A DNA stretch of 64,000 nucleotides from Persephonella sp. KM09-Lau-8 (lineage in GTDB: Bacteria; Aquificota; Aquificia; Aquificales; Hydrogenothermaceae). How positions within the stretch are numbered: the first letter of the stretch is position 1; every line of letters starts with the position of its first letter. This document shows positions 43,800 to 53,047 of this stretch, piece by piece. The position numbers and the translations under genes are program-made. The notes beneath the pieces are model-generated. The model was not told the DNA's origin. It worked only from the letters and a program-made list of their open reading frames with translations, and made no database searches. The stretch is from contig NZ_JNLL01000001.1 in NCBI RefSeq assembly GCF_000703085.1, positions 1,178,001-1,242,000 of the forward strand, written 5' to 3'.

Positions 43800-45242
43800 T
43801 TAATTACAGGATAAAGAAAATGTCCACCCCGTACCTGGAACTTCACCAACAACAATTACTACAACCTTATTTGCTAAAGGACTCATATCTCTATAAGTAT
43901 TAACTTTAAAATAAGAGTGTAAAGGTAAATTTTTTGTTCCCGCTCTTCTTCCTATTTTTATTTCTCTTACTTGTTCTTCACCTGGTGGGTGGCTTATACA
44001 TATTGAATCAGGAATACCATAGGGCTCAAATATGCTATGTAATGTTGTATTTTTAGGTAGTTCTGAGACATCTACAATTAGTGTAGTCACCTGATAAGCA
44101 CCACTTGCCTCTATAGTGGAATCACAGGTTAATTTCTCAAAACGTGGTGGGTCTATCTGTCTGCCTCCTATAGCTCTTGGGTCTATGCCACATATAGGAC
44201 ACTGGTCATTTAGAGCCAGTTTGTTAAATTCGTAGAATGGGTCTCCTGATGGTGCTCCTATAATATTTGTATACCACTCATTTATAGCTTCTTTAGTAAA
44301 TGTTTCTATGTTGCTTTTTACTATTTGTAAAAATGAGTTACCTACCGGATAATTCTGATTTAAATATACTTTGGTAAAATTATGAACAAGCCAATCACCT
44401 AATTCCGAACCACAATCATTACATCCAAGTTGAACATTGGGTTGTAAAATATTAATGCCTAAACCATTTTTCGCTGCAAAATTGACAAATTTTGCTATTA
44501 CTTTATCTTCTACTGCGGTGTAATAAGGAGACCTGTTATCTCCTAAAGCTGTTTTGGTAGCTGGTGTTGCAAGATGGATTACTCTTATTACTGCTGGAGG
44601 AGCACTGTTATCTGTAGGCTTTAGCCATCCCTTATCGCTGTATGCATTAACAAAAAAGTTTCCCTGTGAGTGTGATATAAAGATTATTGGATATCCTTTG
44701 TTTAGCCATCCTTGAATTTTTTGTTTATGTTCCTCATAATTTTGGGTTAATAAATCAGGTTGGCTCTGGTATATATCCGCAAGTTTTGATGCCATCCAGA
44801 TTCTAATAAGTTCTGCAATGGTTTTAGCTATAGGTGAACCACTTAAAGTATTCGTTGCTGCTCCCGATATTATCATATACCACAAAAATAAAGTTTTTCT
44901 GGCTTCTTCATAGGACATTCCAGCTTCCTGTGTAAGCTGGATATAAGCTTCTACTGAGTCTCTAACTATAGAGTGATGATAGTTATACAACAATTTCAAG
45001 TCATATCCTGAAAAATAGTTTTTCAGGAAAAAGTCTTTTAGTTTGTTTGTTTCATAAATTACAACTTTTTTTCTTAGTTTATTTAGATTACGTGATGCTT
45101 CAATCGGAGCTACCAACATACCATTAACATGAGCAACGACAACTTTTCTATCGGTGCACCATGGATATGAGGTGTTGGCATAAGTTTTTATAGGTATCAA
45201 GGCAAACAGCATAAAAAATATAGGAAAAATTATTTTTCTCAT
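43800..45242 (-). CDS. Secreted putative alpha/beta hydrolase with SHSQG nucleophile motif
   Basis: A 480-aa exported protein of unknown substrate. Residues 1-22 form a signal peptide (cleavage near YANTS). PIIFISHSQGNFFVNAY places Ser192 in an SHSQG nucleophile elbow; LATPATKT follows, and Asp246 (VEDKV) and His287 (LVHNF) could complete a triad. Several cysteines (CNDC, CPIC) suggest disulfides. The last 110 residues look like a separate beta-rich domain. It overlaps the next lipoprotein gene by 4 bp. It might be a substrate of the T2SS, which is an inference. Confidence 0.65.
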   Translation of the reverse strand: MRKIIFPIFFMLFALIPIKTYANTSYPWCTDRKVVVAHVNGMLVAPIEASRNLNKLRKKVVIYETNKLKDFFLKNYFSGYDLKLLYNYHHSIVRDSVEAYIQLTQEAGMSYEEARKTLFLWYMIISGAATNTLSGSPIAKTIAELIRIWMASKLADIYQSQPDLLTQNYEEHKQKIQGWLNKGYPIIFISHSQGNFFVNAYSDKGWLKPTDNSAPPAVIRVIHLATPATKTALGDNRSPYYTAVEDKVIAKFVNFAAKNGLGINILQPNVQLGCNDCGSELGDWLVHNFTKVYLNQNYPVGNSFLQIVKSNIETFTKEAINEWYTNIIGAPSGDPFYEFNKLALNDQCPICGIDPRAIGGRQIDPPRFEKLTCDSTIEASGAYQVTTLIVDVSELPKNTTLHSIFEPYGIPDSICISHPPGEEQVREIKIGRRAGTKNLPLHSYFKVNTYRDMSPLANKVVVIVVGEVPGTGWTFSLSCN

Positions 45243-46000
45243 TTTTGCCCCTCCCTTTCTTTTTTCATTCGTTCAATTAACTTGTAAAAATCAATTTTTG
45301 TTATATTTCCTGCTTTTTTCCATTCTTTTTTGATTCTCTCCATAAACTCGCAAGCTCCTATATCTGCCTGATTCAATTTTTCATCTATATCTGAACTTAC
45401 AGTTCCTGATAAAGTCTGACTGAATTTATCATAAAATTTTGCTCTTTCGTAAGTATTAAACGTTATAGCTTCTATATAGATATCATTATCTAATACTTCA
45501 TCTAAACCCTTATTGTATTCTTTTTCAGCATTTTTAATATTCAGAAAATCAGGATATTTAATTCCATACTTTTTTTCTAAATATGGAATTGCATATTTAT
45601 CATAAGCTTGTGTAGTGCATTCTGCTGAAACTTCTATTAACTTAAAAACATGTTTTACCTGTTCTCTATCTTTAGGATCAGCATCAAATATTCTTTGGGC
45701 TTGCCATGCTGATAAAATTAAAGCTCTATAAATGCCGGGTTTATCCTTGTATTTTTCCTTGAACTTTCTTTCAATTTCTTTCAGAACATCTTCTCGAATG
45801 CCGTCTACTTCCTTTCCTCTTAAACTTGTGCTGGTGTCAAGTTTTGGTAATTTACCTTCATCAATGAGTTTTTGGATTTCTTGATATGCTTCACTTGAAC
45901 CACCTGAAGAAGGTGAATTAGACCCTCCACTATCATCATTAATACAGGAACTAAACAACGGTAAAAAAATAGCCAAAAGCAATAAAAGTAATCTCTTCAT
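45239..46000 (-). CDS. Lipoprotein of unknown function, paralogue 1
   Basis: A 253-aa predicted lipoprotein: signal peptide with lipobox LFSSC (Cys19), a Ser/Gly-rich linker, then an alpha-rich domain. The block LDTSTSLRGKEVDGIRED ... PGIYRALILSAW and ITFNTYERAKFYDKF is nearly identical in the next gene upstream. It is coupled to the hydrolase gene by a 4-bp overlap. I do not recognise the family. A protective or chaperone role for the hydrolase is possible. Confidence 0.7.
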   Translation of the reverse strand: MKRLLLLLLAIFLPLFSSCINDDSGGSNSPSSGGSSEAYQEIQKLIDEGKLPKLDTSTSLRGKEVDGIREDVLKEIERKFKEKYKDKPGIYRALILSAWQAQRIFDADPKDREQVKHVFKLIEVSAECTTQAYDKYAIPYLEKKYGIKYPDFLNIKNAEKEYNKGLDEVLDNDIYIEAITFNTYERAKFYDKFSQTLSGTVSSDIDEKLNQADIGACEFMERIKKEWKKAGNITKIDFYKLIERMKKEREGQK

Positions 46001-46065
46001 TACACTCCCTCCCTATTAATTTATTATTAAGTGATAAATATATAAATTAAATTTGTATCTGTCAA

Positions 46066-46776
46066 CTATTTTTTAGTTTTTTCTCTTTTCATTCGTTCAA
46101 GGAGTTGATAAAAGTCTATTTTTGTGATGTTTCCAGTTTTTTCCCATTCTTTTTTGATTCTCTCCATGAATTCACATGCACCTATTCCGGCTCTATTTAA
46201 TCTATCATCTATATCTGAACTTACTGTTCCTGATAGTGACTGATTAAACTTATCGTAAAACTTTGCTCTTTCGTATGTATTAAATGTTATTGATTCTATA
46301 TAACGATTAGCATCATATATTTCATCTATCCCTTTATCATATTCAAGTTCAGCTTTCTGATCTTCATTAAGAACTCGTGGAAACTTAACTCCATATTTTT
46401 TCTCCAAATACGGAATCATATAGTCATCATAAGATTGAAAAACACACTCTGAAGCTATCTCAATTAATTTGGCAACATGTTTCGCCTGATTTCTATCAGT
46501 AGGGTCAATATCAAATATTCTTTGTGACTCCCATGCTGATAATATCAACGCCCTATAAATGCCTGGTTTGTCTTTATACTTTTCTTTGAACTTTCTTTCA
46601 ATTTCTTTCAGAATATCTTCACGGATACCATCTACTTCTTTCCCTCTTAAGCTTGTGCTGGTATCTAATCTGGGTAGTTTACCGTTAATTTGGGAACTTT
46701 TAGAATTTGAATTATCCTGACAAGAGAAAAATAAAAATTGAATTAATATGAAAAGCAGAAAGATATATTTCCCCAT
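46066..46776 (-). CDS. Lipoprotein of unknown function, paralogue 2
   Basis: A 236-aa predicted lipoprotein (lipobox LFFSC, Cys19), homologous along its whole length to the gene at 45239, with a shorter linker. The two share long identical stretches (around LRGKEVDGIRED, FKEKYKDKPGIYRAL, GACEFMERIKKEW), also clear at DNA level, showing a tandem duplication. It is the first gene of the three-gene unit, 65 bp before its paralogue. Function unknown. Confidence 0.7.
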   Translation of the reverse strand: MGKYIFLLFILIQFLFFSCQDNSNSKSSQINGKLPRLDTSTSLRGKEVDGIREDILKEIERKFKEKYKDKPGIYRALILSAWESQRIFDIDPTDRNQAKHVAKLIEIASECVFQSYDDYMIPYLEKKYGVKFPRVLNEDQKAELEYDKGIDEIYDANRYIESITFNTYERAKFYDKFNQSLSGTVSSDIDDRLNRAGIGACEFMERIKKEWEKTGNITKIDFYQLLERMKREKTKK

Positions 46777-46838
46777 TTGTCCTCTCCCTCAAAACAATAA
46801 GTAATAAAAATATATCTATTATTGATAAGAAGACAAGA

Positions 46839-47213
46839 CTACTTCACGTGGAGTTCACCATTGGTTGGGAAAACACCTGAACAGTAAGGACATGTAAATA
46901 TGAAATCCCCTGGATAAATCATCTTTACTTTTACTTCTTTTGTCTGGCCTTTACGTATATTCTTCACCATCACATCATAAGGAGGCAAGATATAAAAACA
47001 ATGACCGAAGCTCTGGCCGTATCCTGCAGGAATACCATCATCAAGGGCTGTAATACGGAATAGAACGACTTTTCCTCTGGGAACAGTGATTTCAGAAGGG
47101 GAATAACCATCTTTTGAAACTTTTATTTCAATGACCATATCAGGTTTTTCTTCTGTTTTTGTGCAGGAAAAAACAAAAAATAAACTAACCAGTAATAGAA
47201 GTAGCTTTTTCAT
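46839..47213 (-). CDS. Cupredoxin-like lipoprotein with CxxC
   Basis: A 124-aa exported protein: lipobox VFSC (Cys17), then a cupredoxin-type beta sandwich. VSKDGYSPSEITVPRGKVVLFRITALDDG, SFGHCFYILPPYD and GDFIFTCPYCSGVFPTNGELHVK show the plan, with His/Cys in GHC and CPYC as possible metal ligands. The usual His and Met after the last Cys of a blue copper site are missing, so this may be a CuA-like, copper-carrier or disulfide protein. It overlaps the preceding gene by 29 bp. Confidence 0.65.
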   Translation of the reverse strand: MKKLLLLLVSLFFVFSCTKTEEKPDMVIEIKVSKDGYSPSEITVPRGKVVLFRITALDDGIPAGYGQSFGHCFYILPPYDVMVKNIRKGQTKEVKVKMIYPGDFIFTCPYCSGVFPTNGELHVK

Positions 47214-47463
47214 ATTGCTTCAGCTTTTCCTCTAACTTCTTTATTTTCTCCTGAATTAGTTTTATATGCTGTTTTATCAGCTTTTTCTCATCTTCATCTT
47301 TTGTCTGTTTATACATATCTTTCAAATTTTTTAGCTTGGCCTGATATGTCTTTATCTGGGAAAATATTTCCAGCCTGACATCTGAGTTTATTGTAGGCTG
47401 GGCTCCAGCACCGGCAAAAAATAAAAAATTAATTATTAGCAGCCATCTTTTTAAGTTTTTCAT
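47185..47463 (-). CDS. Small exported coiled-coil protein
   Basis: A 92-aa protein with a signal peptide (about 1-21, AGAGA) and a Lys/Glu-rich helical remainder (about 30-88) likely to form a coiled coil. No family recognised. It overlaps coaE by 35 bp and the cupredoxin gene by 29 bp, so the three are probably read together. A periplasmic partner of the cupredoxin is a guess. Confidence 0.55.
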   Translation of the reverse strand: MKNLKRWLLIINFLFFAGAGAQPTINSDVRLEIFSQIKTYQAKLKNLKDMYKQTKDEDEKKLIKQHIKLIQEKIKKLEEKLKQYEKATSITG

Positions 47464-48031
47464 AAACTTCCTCTACCTTTTTTCTTAAATCCTGTAAACT
47501 CCCTGTGTTGTCTATCACAATATCAGCATATTTTACCTTTTCTTCAATAGGCATCTGGGATTTTATTCTTCTAAGGGCATCTTCTTTATCCATTCCCCGT
47601 TTGATAAGTCTTTCCAGCTGGACTTCCGGGGGAGCATAAACAACAATTACAGGATAATAATTTTTATAGCTGCCTGTTTCTATCATGAGAGGGACATCTG
47701 CTATGGCAACTGCGTTAGGGTCTTTTTCTTCAACCTGTTTGAAAAATTTTTCTATCTCTTTGAAAACTTCAGGATGGAGTATCTGCTCTAATTTTTTCTT
47801 TTTTTCTGGATTATTAAAAACTATTGAGGCAAGCTTTTTTCTATCTATCTCACCTTCTGGTGTAAAAACGTCTCCGAACTCTTTTCTGATTTTTTCCTTG
47901 ATATCTTTTCTTTTTAAGAGTTTGTGGACAACTTCATCTGCATCTATCACATAAGCCCCCAGTTCTTTAAAAATTGATGCAACTGTAGATTTTCCTGTTC
48001 CGATTGAGCCTGTGAGTCCTACTTTTAGCAT
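47429..48031 (-). CDS. coaE: Dephospho-CoA kinase
   Basis: It phosphorylates dephospho-CoA in the last step of CoA synthesis. The 200-aa length is standard. Walker A is GLTGSIGTGKST (about 5-16), DADEVVH follows near 34, LHPEVF near 86 and DVPLMIETG near 112; RLIKRGMDKEDALRRIKSQMP forms the lid. The ATG follows SAM synthetase and a weak terminator. The 3' end overlaps the small coiled-coil gene by 35 bp. Confidence 0.96.
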   Translation of the reverse strand: MLKVGLTGSIGTGKSTVASIFKELGAYVIDADEVVHKLLKRKDIKEKIRKEFGDVFTPEGEIDRKKLASIVFNNPEKKKKLEQILHPEVFKEIEKFFKQVEEKDPNAVAIADVPLMIETGSYKNYYPVIVVYAPPEVQLERLIKRGMDKEDALRRIKSQMPIEEKVKYADIVIDNTGSLQDLRKKVEEVYEKLKKMAANN

Positions 48032-48041
48032 GATTTATATG

Positions 48042-48064
48042 AAAAGGGGAGAAAAGCTCCCCCT
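48042..48064 (-). terminator. Weak terminator between SAM synthetase and coaE
   Basis: On minus, GGGGAG-CTTTT-CTCCCC followed by TTTTC. The stem is six pairs with a short T run, so partial read-through into coaE is likely. Confidence 0.5.
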
Positions 48065-48068
48065 GTTA

Positions 48069-49271
48069 TTAATAGAGTCTGAATTTCCTTTCAAGGAATT
48101 TTTGCCATGTGTTTGGCAGATTATTTATTTCCTCTTCAGCTATCTGTCTGACTTTGTCTTTTATTTTGTTGATATCTCCGTTTACCCTTAATTTAACATC
48201 ACATACCTGTGGCTCAGTAATAGGTTTTCCAATCTGGCTAACCAGATATACATAAACCTCTTCAACTTCCTCTATTTCAGAAACTATTCTCTCAGCCATA
48301 TCTGTTGCCGCTGTATTGTAGATTTTACCTATATGGGAAACAGGGTTTTTACCTGCAGCAGCCTCAAGACTCATAGGTCTATAAGGTGTTATCAGACCAT
48401 TTACCCTGTTACCTCTTCCTATCTGTCCATCATCTCCAGCCTCAGCTGATGTCCCTGTTACTGTGATATAAACTGATTCATTCTCAGGGTCGTCTGCTGT
48501 GTTTACAAATATATCCACATGCCTGTCAGTCAGATTTTGAGCAATAGAGTACGCATAATTTGATACTATCTCCTTTTTCTCAAGGTAATCCTTTACATCT
48601 TTTACATATTTATCAACAAAAGCTGCTGCAATTGTAATTCTGATATTATCACCGTTTCTAACACCCATTACCTTGATATCTTCTCCAAGGTATGGATTGT
48701 CTTTTTTGAATTCTTTGCTGTTTAAAGCTCTTTCTACTTCATAAACAATTGTTTCTATATCATCAAATGGTGCATGTCCTACACCAAAAGATGTATCATT
48801 TGCCAGAGGAATTTCACCTTTAAGCTGAAATCTTTCAAAGAGCTCAACAAGGTCTTTACTTCCGGGTTTAAGTTTTGGATGGATAATAACATGTTTTGTA
48901 ACATCAAGGTTTGGAATATTTTCTTTAAGCCATTTATGTGCTGTTTCTATAGCAAGCTCTTCAACTGGAAGTCTTTTTCCATTTATTTCATTAATTGCTC
49001 TACCTGTAAGATATATCTCAATAGGAGAAATCATTGAACCACCGCCAAATTTCGGCTCTGCAATTCCTCCAATAAGAAGTGCCTTATCAACATTATGGTG
49101 CATTATGGCTCCACATTCCTTTCTGTAAAGCTCAGATAGAGCAATTGATAACTCTTCACCAAGGGCATCACATATAGTATCAGGGTGTCCGGTTCCTTTT
49201 CTTTCTACGATTTCTACTGGTTGTTCAGATACTTTTGGAAAATCAAGGGTTCCGATAGCAATATTTGCCAA
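48069..49271 (-). CDS. mat: S-adenosylmethionine synthetase, archaeal type
   Basis: It makes SAM from methionine and ATP. The 400-aa sequence belongs to the archaeal MAT family, not bacterial MetK: VEIVERKGTGHPDTICDALGEELS (about 20-43), GGIAEPKFGGGSMISPIEIYLTGRA, DTSFGVGHAPFDDIE, and TGTSAEAGDDGQIGRGNRVNGLITPYRPMSLEAAAGKNP. The start is taken as TTG 49271, 6 nt after GGAGGT; ten codons upstream lack a ribosome site. Archaeal-type MAT in a bacterium indicates old transfer or an Aquificales trait. Confidence 0.93.
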   Translation of the reverse strand: MANIAIGTLDFPKVSEQPVEIVERKGTGHPDTICDALGEELSIALSELYRKECGAIMHHNVDKALLIGGIAEPKFGGGSMISPIEIYLTGRAINEINGKRLPVEELAIETAHKWLKENIPNLDVTKHVIIHPKLKPGSKDLVELFERFQLKGEIPLANDTSFGVGHAPFDDIETIVYEVERALNSKEFKKDNPYLGEDIKVMGVRNGDNIRITIAAAFVDKYVKDVKDYLEKKEIVSNYAYSIAQNLTDRHVDIFVNTADDPENESVYITVTGTSAEAGDDGQIGRGNRVNGLITPYRPMSLEAAAGKNPVSHIGKIYNTAATDMAERIVSEIEEVEEVYVYLVSQIGKPITEPQVCDVKLRVNGDINKIKDKVRQIAEEEINNLPNTWQKFLERKFRLY

Positions 49272-49302
49272 TTTCTTACCTCCATTAATTATTGAAAACA
49301 TT

Positions 49303-49331
49303 AGAATAATATAATTCCAGCAGGTTTACAA
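49303..49331 (-). promoter_or_regulatory. Possible promoter of SAM synthetase
   Basis: On minus, TTGTAA, 17 bp, TATTCT; the start would be near 49296, about 25 nt before the TTG start codon. Confidence 0.4.
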
Positions 49332-49422
49332 TATGCAGATTATCATATATAATACATATCTTGATTTTTCAGTATGGTTATTATAAATTATTAAATCCTT
49401 AAAAGACTAACAGGAGGTTTAA

Positions 49423-49701
49423 ATGGCTCACACACGCTCCGCGAGGAAGAGAATAAGACAGGCAGAAAAAAGAAGACAGTTGAACAGATACCACATATCC
49501 AGAATGAAAACAGCTATAAAAAGAATTAATGAAGCTCTGAAAAACAAGGATATAGAAACTGCAGAAAAACTGCTTCCACTTGCACAAAAACTTGCTTACA
49601 GAGCAGCTGCTAAAGGTGCTATTCACAAAAATGAAGCTGCAAGAAGAGTTTCAAGAGTAGCAAGAAAAATCAACGCAGCAAAACAAGCATTATCAGCCTG
49701 A
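49423..49701 (+). CDS. rpsT: 30S ribosomal protein S20
   Basis: S20 binds 16S rRNA. It has 92 aa with the typical start AHTRSARKRIRQAEKRR and Lys/Arg-rich helices, ending NAAKQALSA. AGGAGG precedes the ATG. TATAAA at 49382-49387 may be its -10. The tRNA gene begins 12 bp after its stop, so the two are probably co-transcribed. Confidence 0.97.
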   Translation: MAHTRSARKRIRQAEKRRQLNRYHISRMKTAIKRINEALKNKDIETAEKLLPLAQKLAYRAAAKGAIHKNEAARRVSRVARKINAAKQALSA

Positions 49702-49713
49702 TAATATAACAGT

Positions 49714-49790
49714 GGCGGTGTAGCTCAGCTGGTTAGAGCACGCGGCTCATATCCGCGGAGTCGCAGGTTCGAGTCCTGCCACCGCCACCA
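49714..49790 (+). tRNA. tRNA with CAT anticodon (Met or Ile2)
   Basis: A complete 77-nt cloverleaf: acceptor GGCGGTG/CACCGCC, D arm GCTC/GAGC, anticodon stem CGCGG/CCGCG with loop CTCATAT, T stem GCAGG/CCTGC with TTCGAGT, and encoded ACCA. The anticodon is CAT. It is not an initiator type, since the first acceptor pair is G-C. It could be elongator Met or Ile2 whose C34 is changed to lysidine; the tilS gene starts 10 bp downstream, which makes Ile2 worth testing. Confidence 0.93.
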
Positions 49791-49799
49791 TTTAAAACT

Positions 49800-51158
49800 G
49801 TGGTTGAAAAAAAATTCTTAGAAACTGTCAAAAAATTCAGGCTTATTGAACCAGAAGACAAAATCCTTGTTGCCTTTTCATCAGGTGTAGATTCTGTTAT
49901 TCTTACAACCCTTCTCTTAAAGTTCAAAGAATATCTCCACATTTCAACCATTGCTATTGCACATCTCAACCATATGCTCCGTGGAGAAAGTTCAGACCTT
50001 GATGAGCAGTTTGCTGTTGATTTTGCACAGGCAAACAATCTTGAGATTTTTATTAAAAGAGTGGACATAAAAAAACTGGCAAAAGAAAAAAAAGCATCAA
50101 TAGAAGAGATAGCAAGAAATGAAAGATACAACTTTTTTAGAGAAATTCTTCAAGAAAAAGAATTTAACAAAATCGCAACAGGGCACCATCTATCAGACCT
50201 TATTGAAACTATGCTACTGTGGTTTATTCAAGGAAACAGAAAAGGGATCAAAGGTTTTAAACCCAGAGAAAAAGATATCATCCGACCTCTTTATACTATA
50301 ACAAAGGATGAACTACTCCAATATGCCCATAAAAACTCCATTGAATACAGAATTGATGAAAGTAATTTTGAAACAGATTATCTCAGGAATAAACTTAGAA
50401 TTCATGTAATTCCACTGCTAAAACAGATAAATCCTTCACTGGAAAAATCCATGCTAACCGAATCATTCCTTTTGCAATACGATGATGATTTTCTGGACGG
50501 CTATGCCACAGAAATTTCACAAAAATTTCCTAATACAGGCATACAATTATCTCAGCTTTTAAACTTGCCTGAAGCTATTATTTACAGGGTTTTGATAAAT
50601 TGGATTTATAAAAACACTGGAGTATATCCATCATACTCGCTGGTGCTGGATATTATGGAATTGTTACATAAAGAAGGTGAAAAAAGCTTTGATATAGGAG
50701 ACGGATTTGTCCTTATCAAAACTTATGACAGGTTATTGATAAAAGAAAAAAGCGAAAAAATAAGTTTTGAATATAGAATTAAAGTTGGTGAGGAAGCATT
50801 TATCAAAGAAGCAGAGATAAAACTGAAAAGCTACTTTGCAGATAAAGTGGATATGGAAAAACTCAAAGATGAGAAAAAAATAGCTTGTTTCGAAATAGAT
50901 GATTTTAGTCCTGAGGAATACTTTATAATTAGAAGTAGAAAAGAAGGAGATAGATTTTTACCGTTTGGTAAAAAGACTGAAAAAAAACTGAAGGATATTT
51001 TGATAGATTTGAAAGTGCCAAAGCACATGAGAGATAGCATACCAATTTTGGAATTCAGGAATAAAATATTATGGATAGTAGGCCTGAAAAGGTCAGGTTA
51101 TTATCCCATAAAAAATGAAACAGGAAAAAAAATTTGTTTTGAGATAGAGGAGGTTTGA
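49800..51158 (+). CDS. tilS: tRNA(Ile)-lysidine synthase
   Basis: It converts C34 of tRNA-Ile(CAT) to lysidine so that it reads AUA. The 452 aa hold an N-type ATP pyrophosphatase loop written SSGVDS (about 24-29, usual form SGGxDS), [17 protein letters not shown] (about 56-72), the ATGHHLSD motif (about 125) and the C-terminal TilS domains (about 370-450, [10 protein letters not shown] and [11 protein letters not shown]). Start is GTG. The full-length form with C-terminal domain matches E. coli TilS. It lies directly after a CAT tRNA. Confidence 0.94.
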   Translation: MVEKKFLETVKKFRLIEPEDKILVAFSSGVDSVILTTLLLKFKEYLHISTIAIAHLNHMLRGESSDLDEQFAVDFAQANNLEIFIKRVDIKKLAKEKKASIEEIARNERYNFFREILQEKEFNKIATGHHLSDLIETMLLWFIQGNRKGIKGFKPREKDIIRPLYTITKDELLQYAHKNSIEYRIDESNFETDYLRNKLRIHVIPLLKQINPSLEKSMLTESFLLQYDDDFLDGYATEISQKFPNTGIQLSQLLNLPEAIIYRVLINWIYKNTGVYPSYSLVLDIMELLHKEGEKSFDIGDGFVLIKTYDRLLIKEKSEKISFEYRIKVGEEAFIKEAEIKLKSYFADKVDMEKLKDEKKIACFEIDDFSPEEYFIIRSRKEGDRFLPFGKKTEKKLKDILIDLKVPKHMRDSIPILEFRNKILWIVGLKRSGYYPIKNETGKKICFEIEEV

Positions 51159-51163
51159 AAAAG

Positions 51164-53047
51164 GTGCAATTCTCAAGAAGCATACTTATATGGTTCCTTA
51201 TAGGAGCTTTAATGATATTCGCATTTAATTTGATAGGCTCAAGGCAAATCATTGATAATAAAGTCTCTTTTACCGAATTTGTTGAAATGGTAAATGATGG
51301 CAAAGTAGAGAAAGCCACTGTAAGAGGTGAAGAAATAGTAGCCATCACAAAGGATGGTAAAAAGGTTGAAACTGTAATTCCAGAAGGATATAGCAAAATA
51401 TACGATATACTTCAGGAAAATGGCGTAAAAGTTGACGTTGTCCCTGCAGAAAAATCAGGATGGCTTACAACACTCCTGATTTCATGGCTTCCTATATTGC
51501 TGTTTATTGGTTTATGGATATTTATGATGAGGCAGATGTCTGGAGGTTCAAACAGGGCATTCTCATTTGCAAAATCAAAGGCAAAAGTATATCTGGAAGA
51601 AAAGCCTAATGTTAAGCTTGATGATGTTGCTGGAATGGATGAAGTTAAAGAAGAAGTAAAAGAAATTATAGACTATCTGAAAGACCCTCAAAGATTCCAG
51701 AAATTAGGTGGTAGGGCTCCAAAAGGTATTCTTCTGTATGGAGACCCAGGGGTAGGTAAAACGCTATTAGCCAAAGCTATTGCAGGAGAAGCAAGTGTTC
51801 CATTTATCTCCATATCAGGTTCAGACTTTGTTGAGATGTTCGTCGGTGTAGGTGCTGCAAGGGTAAGAGATCTGTTTGAAACTGCAAAAAAACATGCTCC
51901 ATGCCTTGTTTTTATAGATGAGATTGATGCTGTAGGTAGGGCAAGAAGCGGTGTTGGTTTTGGTGGAGGACATGATGAAAGAGAGCAGACACTTAACCAG
52001 CTTCTTGTTGAACTTGATGGATTTGATTCTGGAGAAGGAATTATTGTAATTGCTGCAACAAACAGACCTGATATTCTTGACCCTGCTCTTTTAAGACCAG
52101 GTAGATTTGACAGACAGATATCTGTTCCAAAACCTGATGTTAAAGGCAGATATGAGATATTAAAAGTTCATGTCAAAAAGAAAAATATTCCTCTTGATGA
52201 TGATGTAGATTTAATGGTTATTGCCAGAGGAACCCCTGGATTTTCAGGAGCCGACCTTGCAAACATAGTTAACGAAGCTGCACTGCTTGCTGCCAGGAAG
52301 AGAAAAGAAAAGGTCGGCATGAAAGAGTTTGAAGAAGCAATGGACAGAATAATGATGGGTCTTGAAAGAAAAGGAATGGCAATAACCCCTGACGAAAAAG
52401 AAAAAATAGCCTACCACGAGGTTGGCCACGCTATAGTCAGCTTAATGTTCAAAGAAGCAGACCCATTACATAAAGTTTCTATCATTCCAAGGGGAATGGC
52501 ACTCGGGGTAACTGTAAACCTACCTGAAGAAGATAGACATATTTACTCTAAAAAAGACCTTCTTGCGAGACTTCACCAGCTATTTGGTGGTAGAGCTGCT
52601 GAAGAGGTATTCTACGGAAAAGATGGTATTACAACAGGAGCAGAAAACGACCTTATGAGAGCAACAGAACTTGCATACAGAATTGTTGCCTCATGGGGTA
52701 TGACAGATGAACTGGGACCAATCCATGTAAGCACAGCAAGAAATAATCCGTTCATGCCACAACAGGGACCAGAAATAAGTGAAGCAACAGCAAGAAAAAT
52801 AGATGAAGAAGTAAACAAACTCCTAAGAGAAACATACCAGAGAACAAAAGAGATAGTAGAAAGCTACAAAGATGCCATAACAGCGGTGGTTGAACTCCTT
52901 CTGGACAAAGAAACAATATCCTGTGATGAGATGGTTGCGATATTAGAAGAATACGGAGTTCCAGTTGTAAATAAATGCAGAAAATCTATAGTTGAGGTTA
53001 TATCCGATAGTTCAGCCCCAGAAGCACCTGCAGGAGCAATAGAATGA
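51164..53047 (+). CDS. ftsH: ATP-dependent zinc metalloprotease FtsH
   Basis: This is a membrane-anchored AAA protease for quality control. The 627 aa show two helices (about 6-25 and 100-120), Walker A GDPGVGKT (about 192-199), [10 protein letters not shown], the second region of homology [20 protein letters not shown], and the zinc site HEVGH (about 417-421). I prefer GTG at 51164, 10 nt after AGGAGG; the TTG at 51155 is only 1 nt from it. It overlaps tatD by 4 bp. Confidence 0.97.
   Translation: MQFSRSILIWFLIGALMIFAFNLIGSRQIIDNKVSFTEFVEMVNDGKVEKATVRGEEIVAITKDGKKVETVIPEGYSKIYDILQENGVKVDVVPAEKSGWLTTLLISWLPILLFIGLWIFMMRQMSGGSNRAFSFAKSKAKVYLEEKPNVKLDDVAGMDEVKEEVKEIIDYLKDPQRFQKLGGRAPKGILLYGDPGVGKTLLAKAIAGEASVPFISISGSDFVEMFVGVGAARVRDLFETAKKHAPCLVFIDEIDAVGRARSGVGFGGGHDEREQTLNQLLVELDGFDSGEGIIVIAATNRPDILDPALLRPGRFDRQISVPKPDVKGRYEILKVHVKKKNIPLDDDVDLMVIARGTPGFSGADLANIVNEAALLAARKRKEKVGMKEFEEAMDRIMMGLERKGMAITPDEKEKIAYHEVGHAIVSLMFKEADPLHKVSIIPRGMALGVTVNLPEEDRHIYSKKDLLARLHQLFGGRAAEEVFYGKDGITTGAENDLMRATELAYRIVASWGMTDELGPIHVSTARNNPFMPQQGPEISEATARKIDEEVNKLLRETYQRTKEIVESYKDAITAVVELLLDKETISCDEMVAILEEYGVPVVNKCRKSIVEVISDSSAPEAPAGAIE

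Noticed and set aside
45239-46776. Tandem duplication as an insertion sequence or transposon
   Set aside because: The two copies are diverged paralogous lipoprotein genes in one operon; no terminal repeats or transposase are seen.
49733-50131. ORF on minus across the tRNA and the tilS start
   Set aside because: It runs through the tRNA gene and is antisense to well-conserved tilS motifs.
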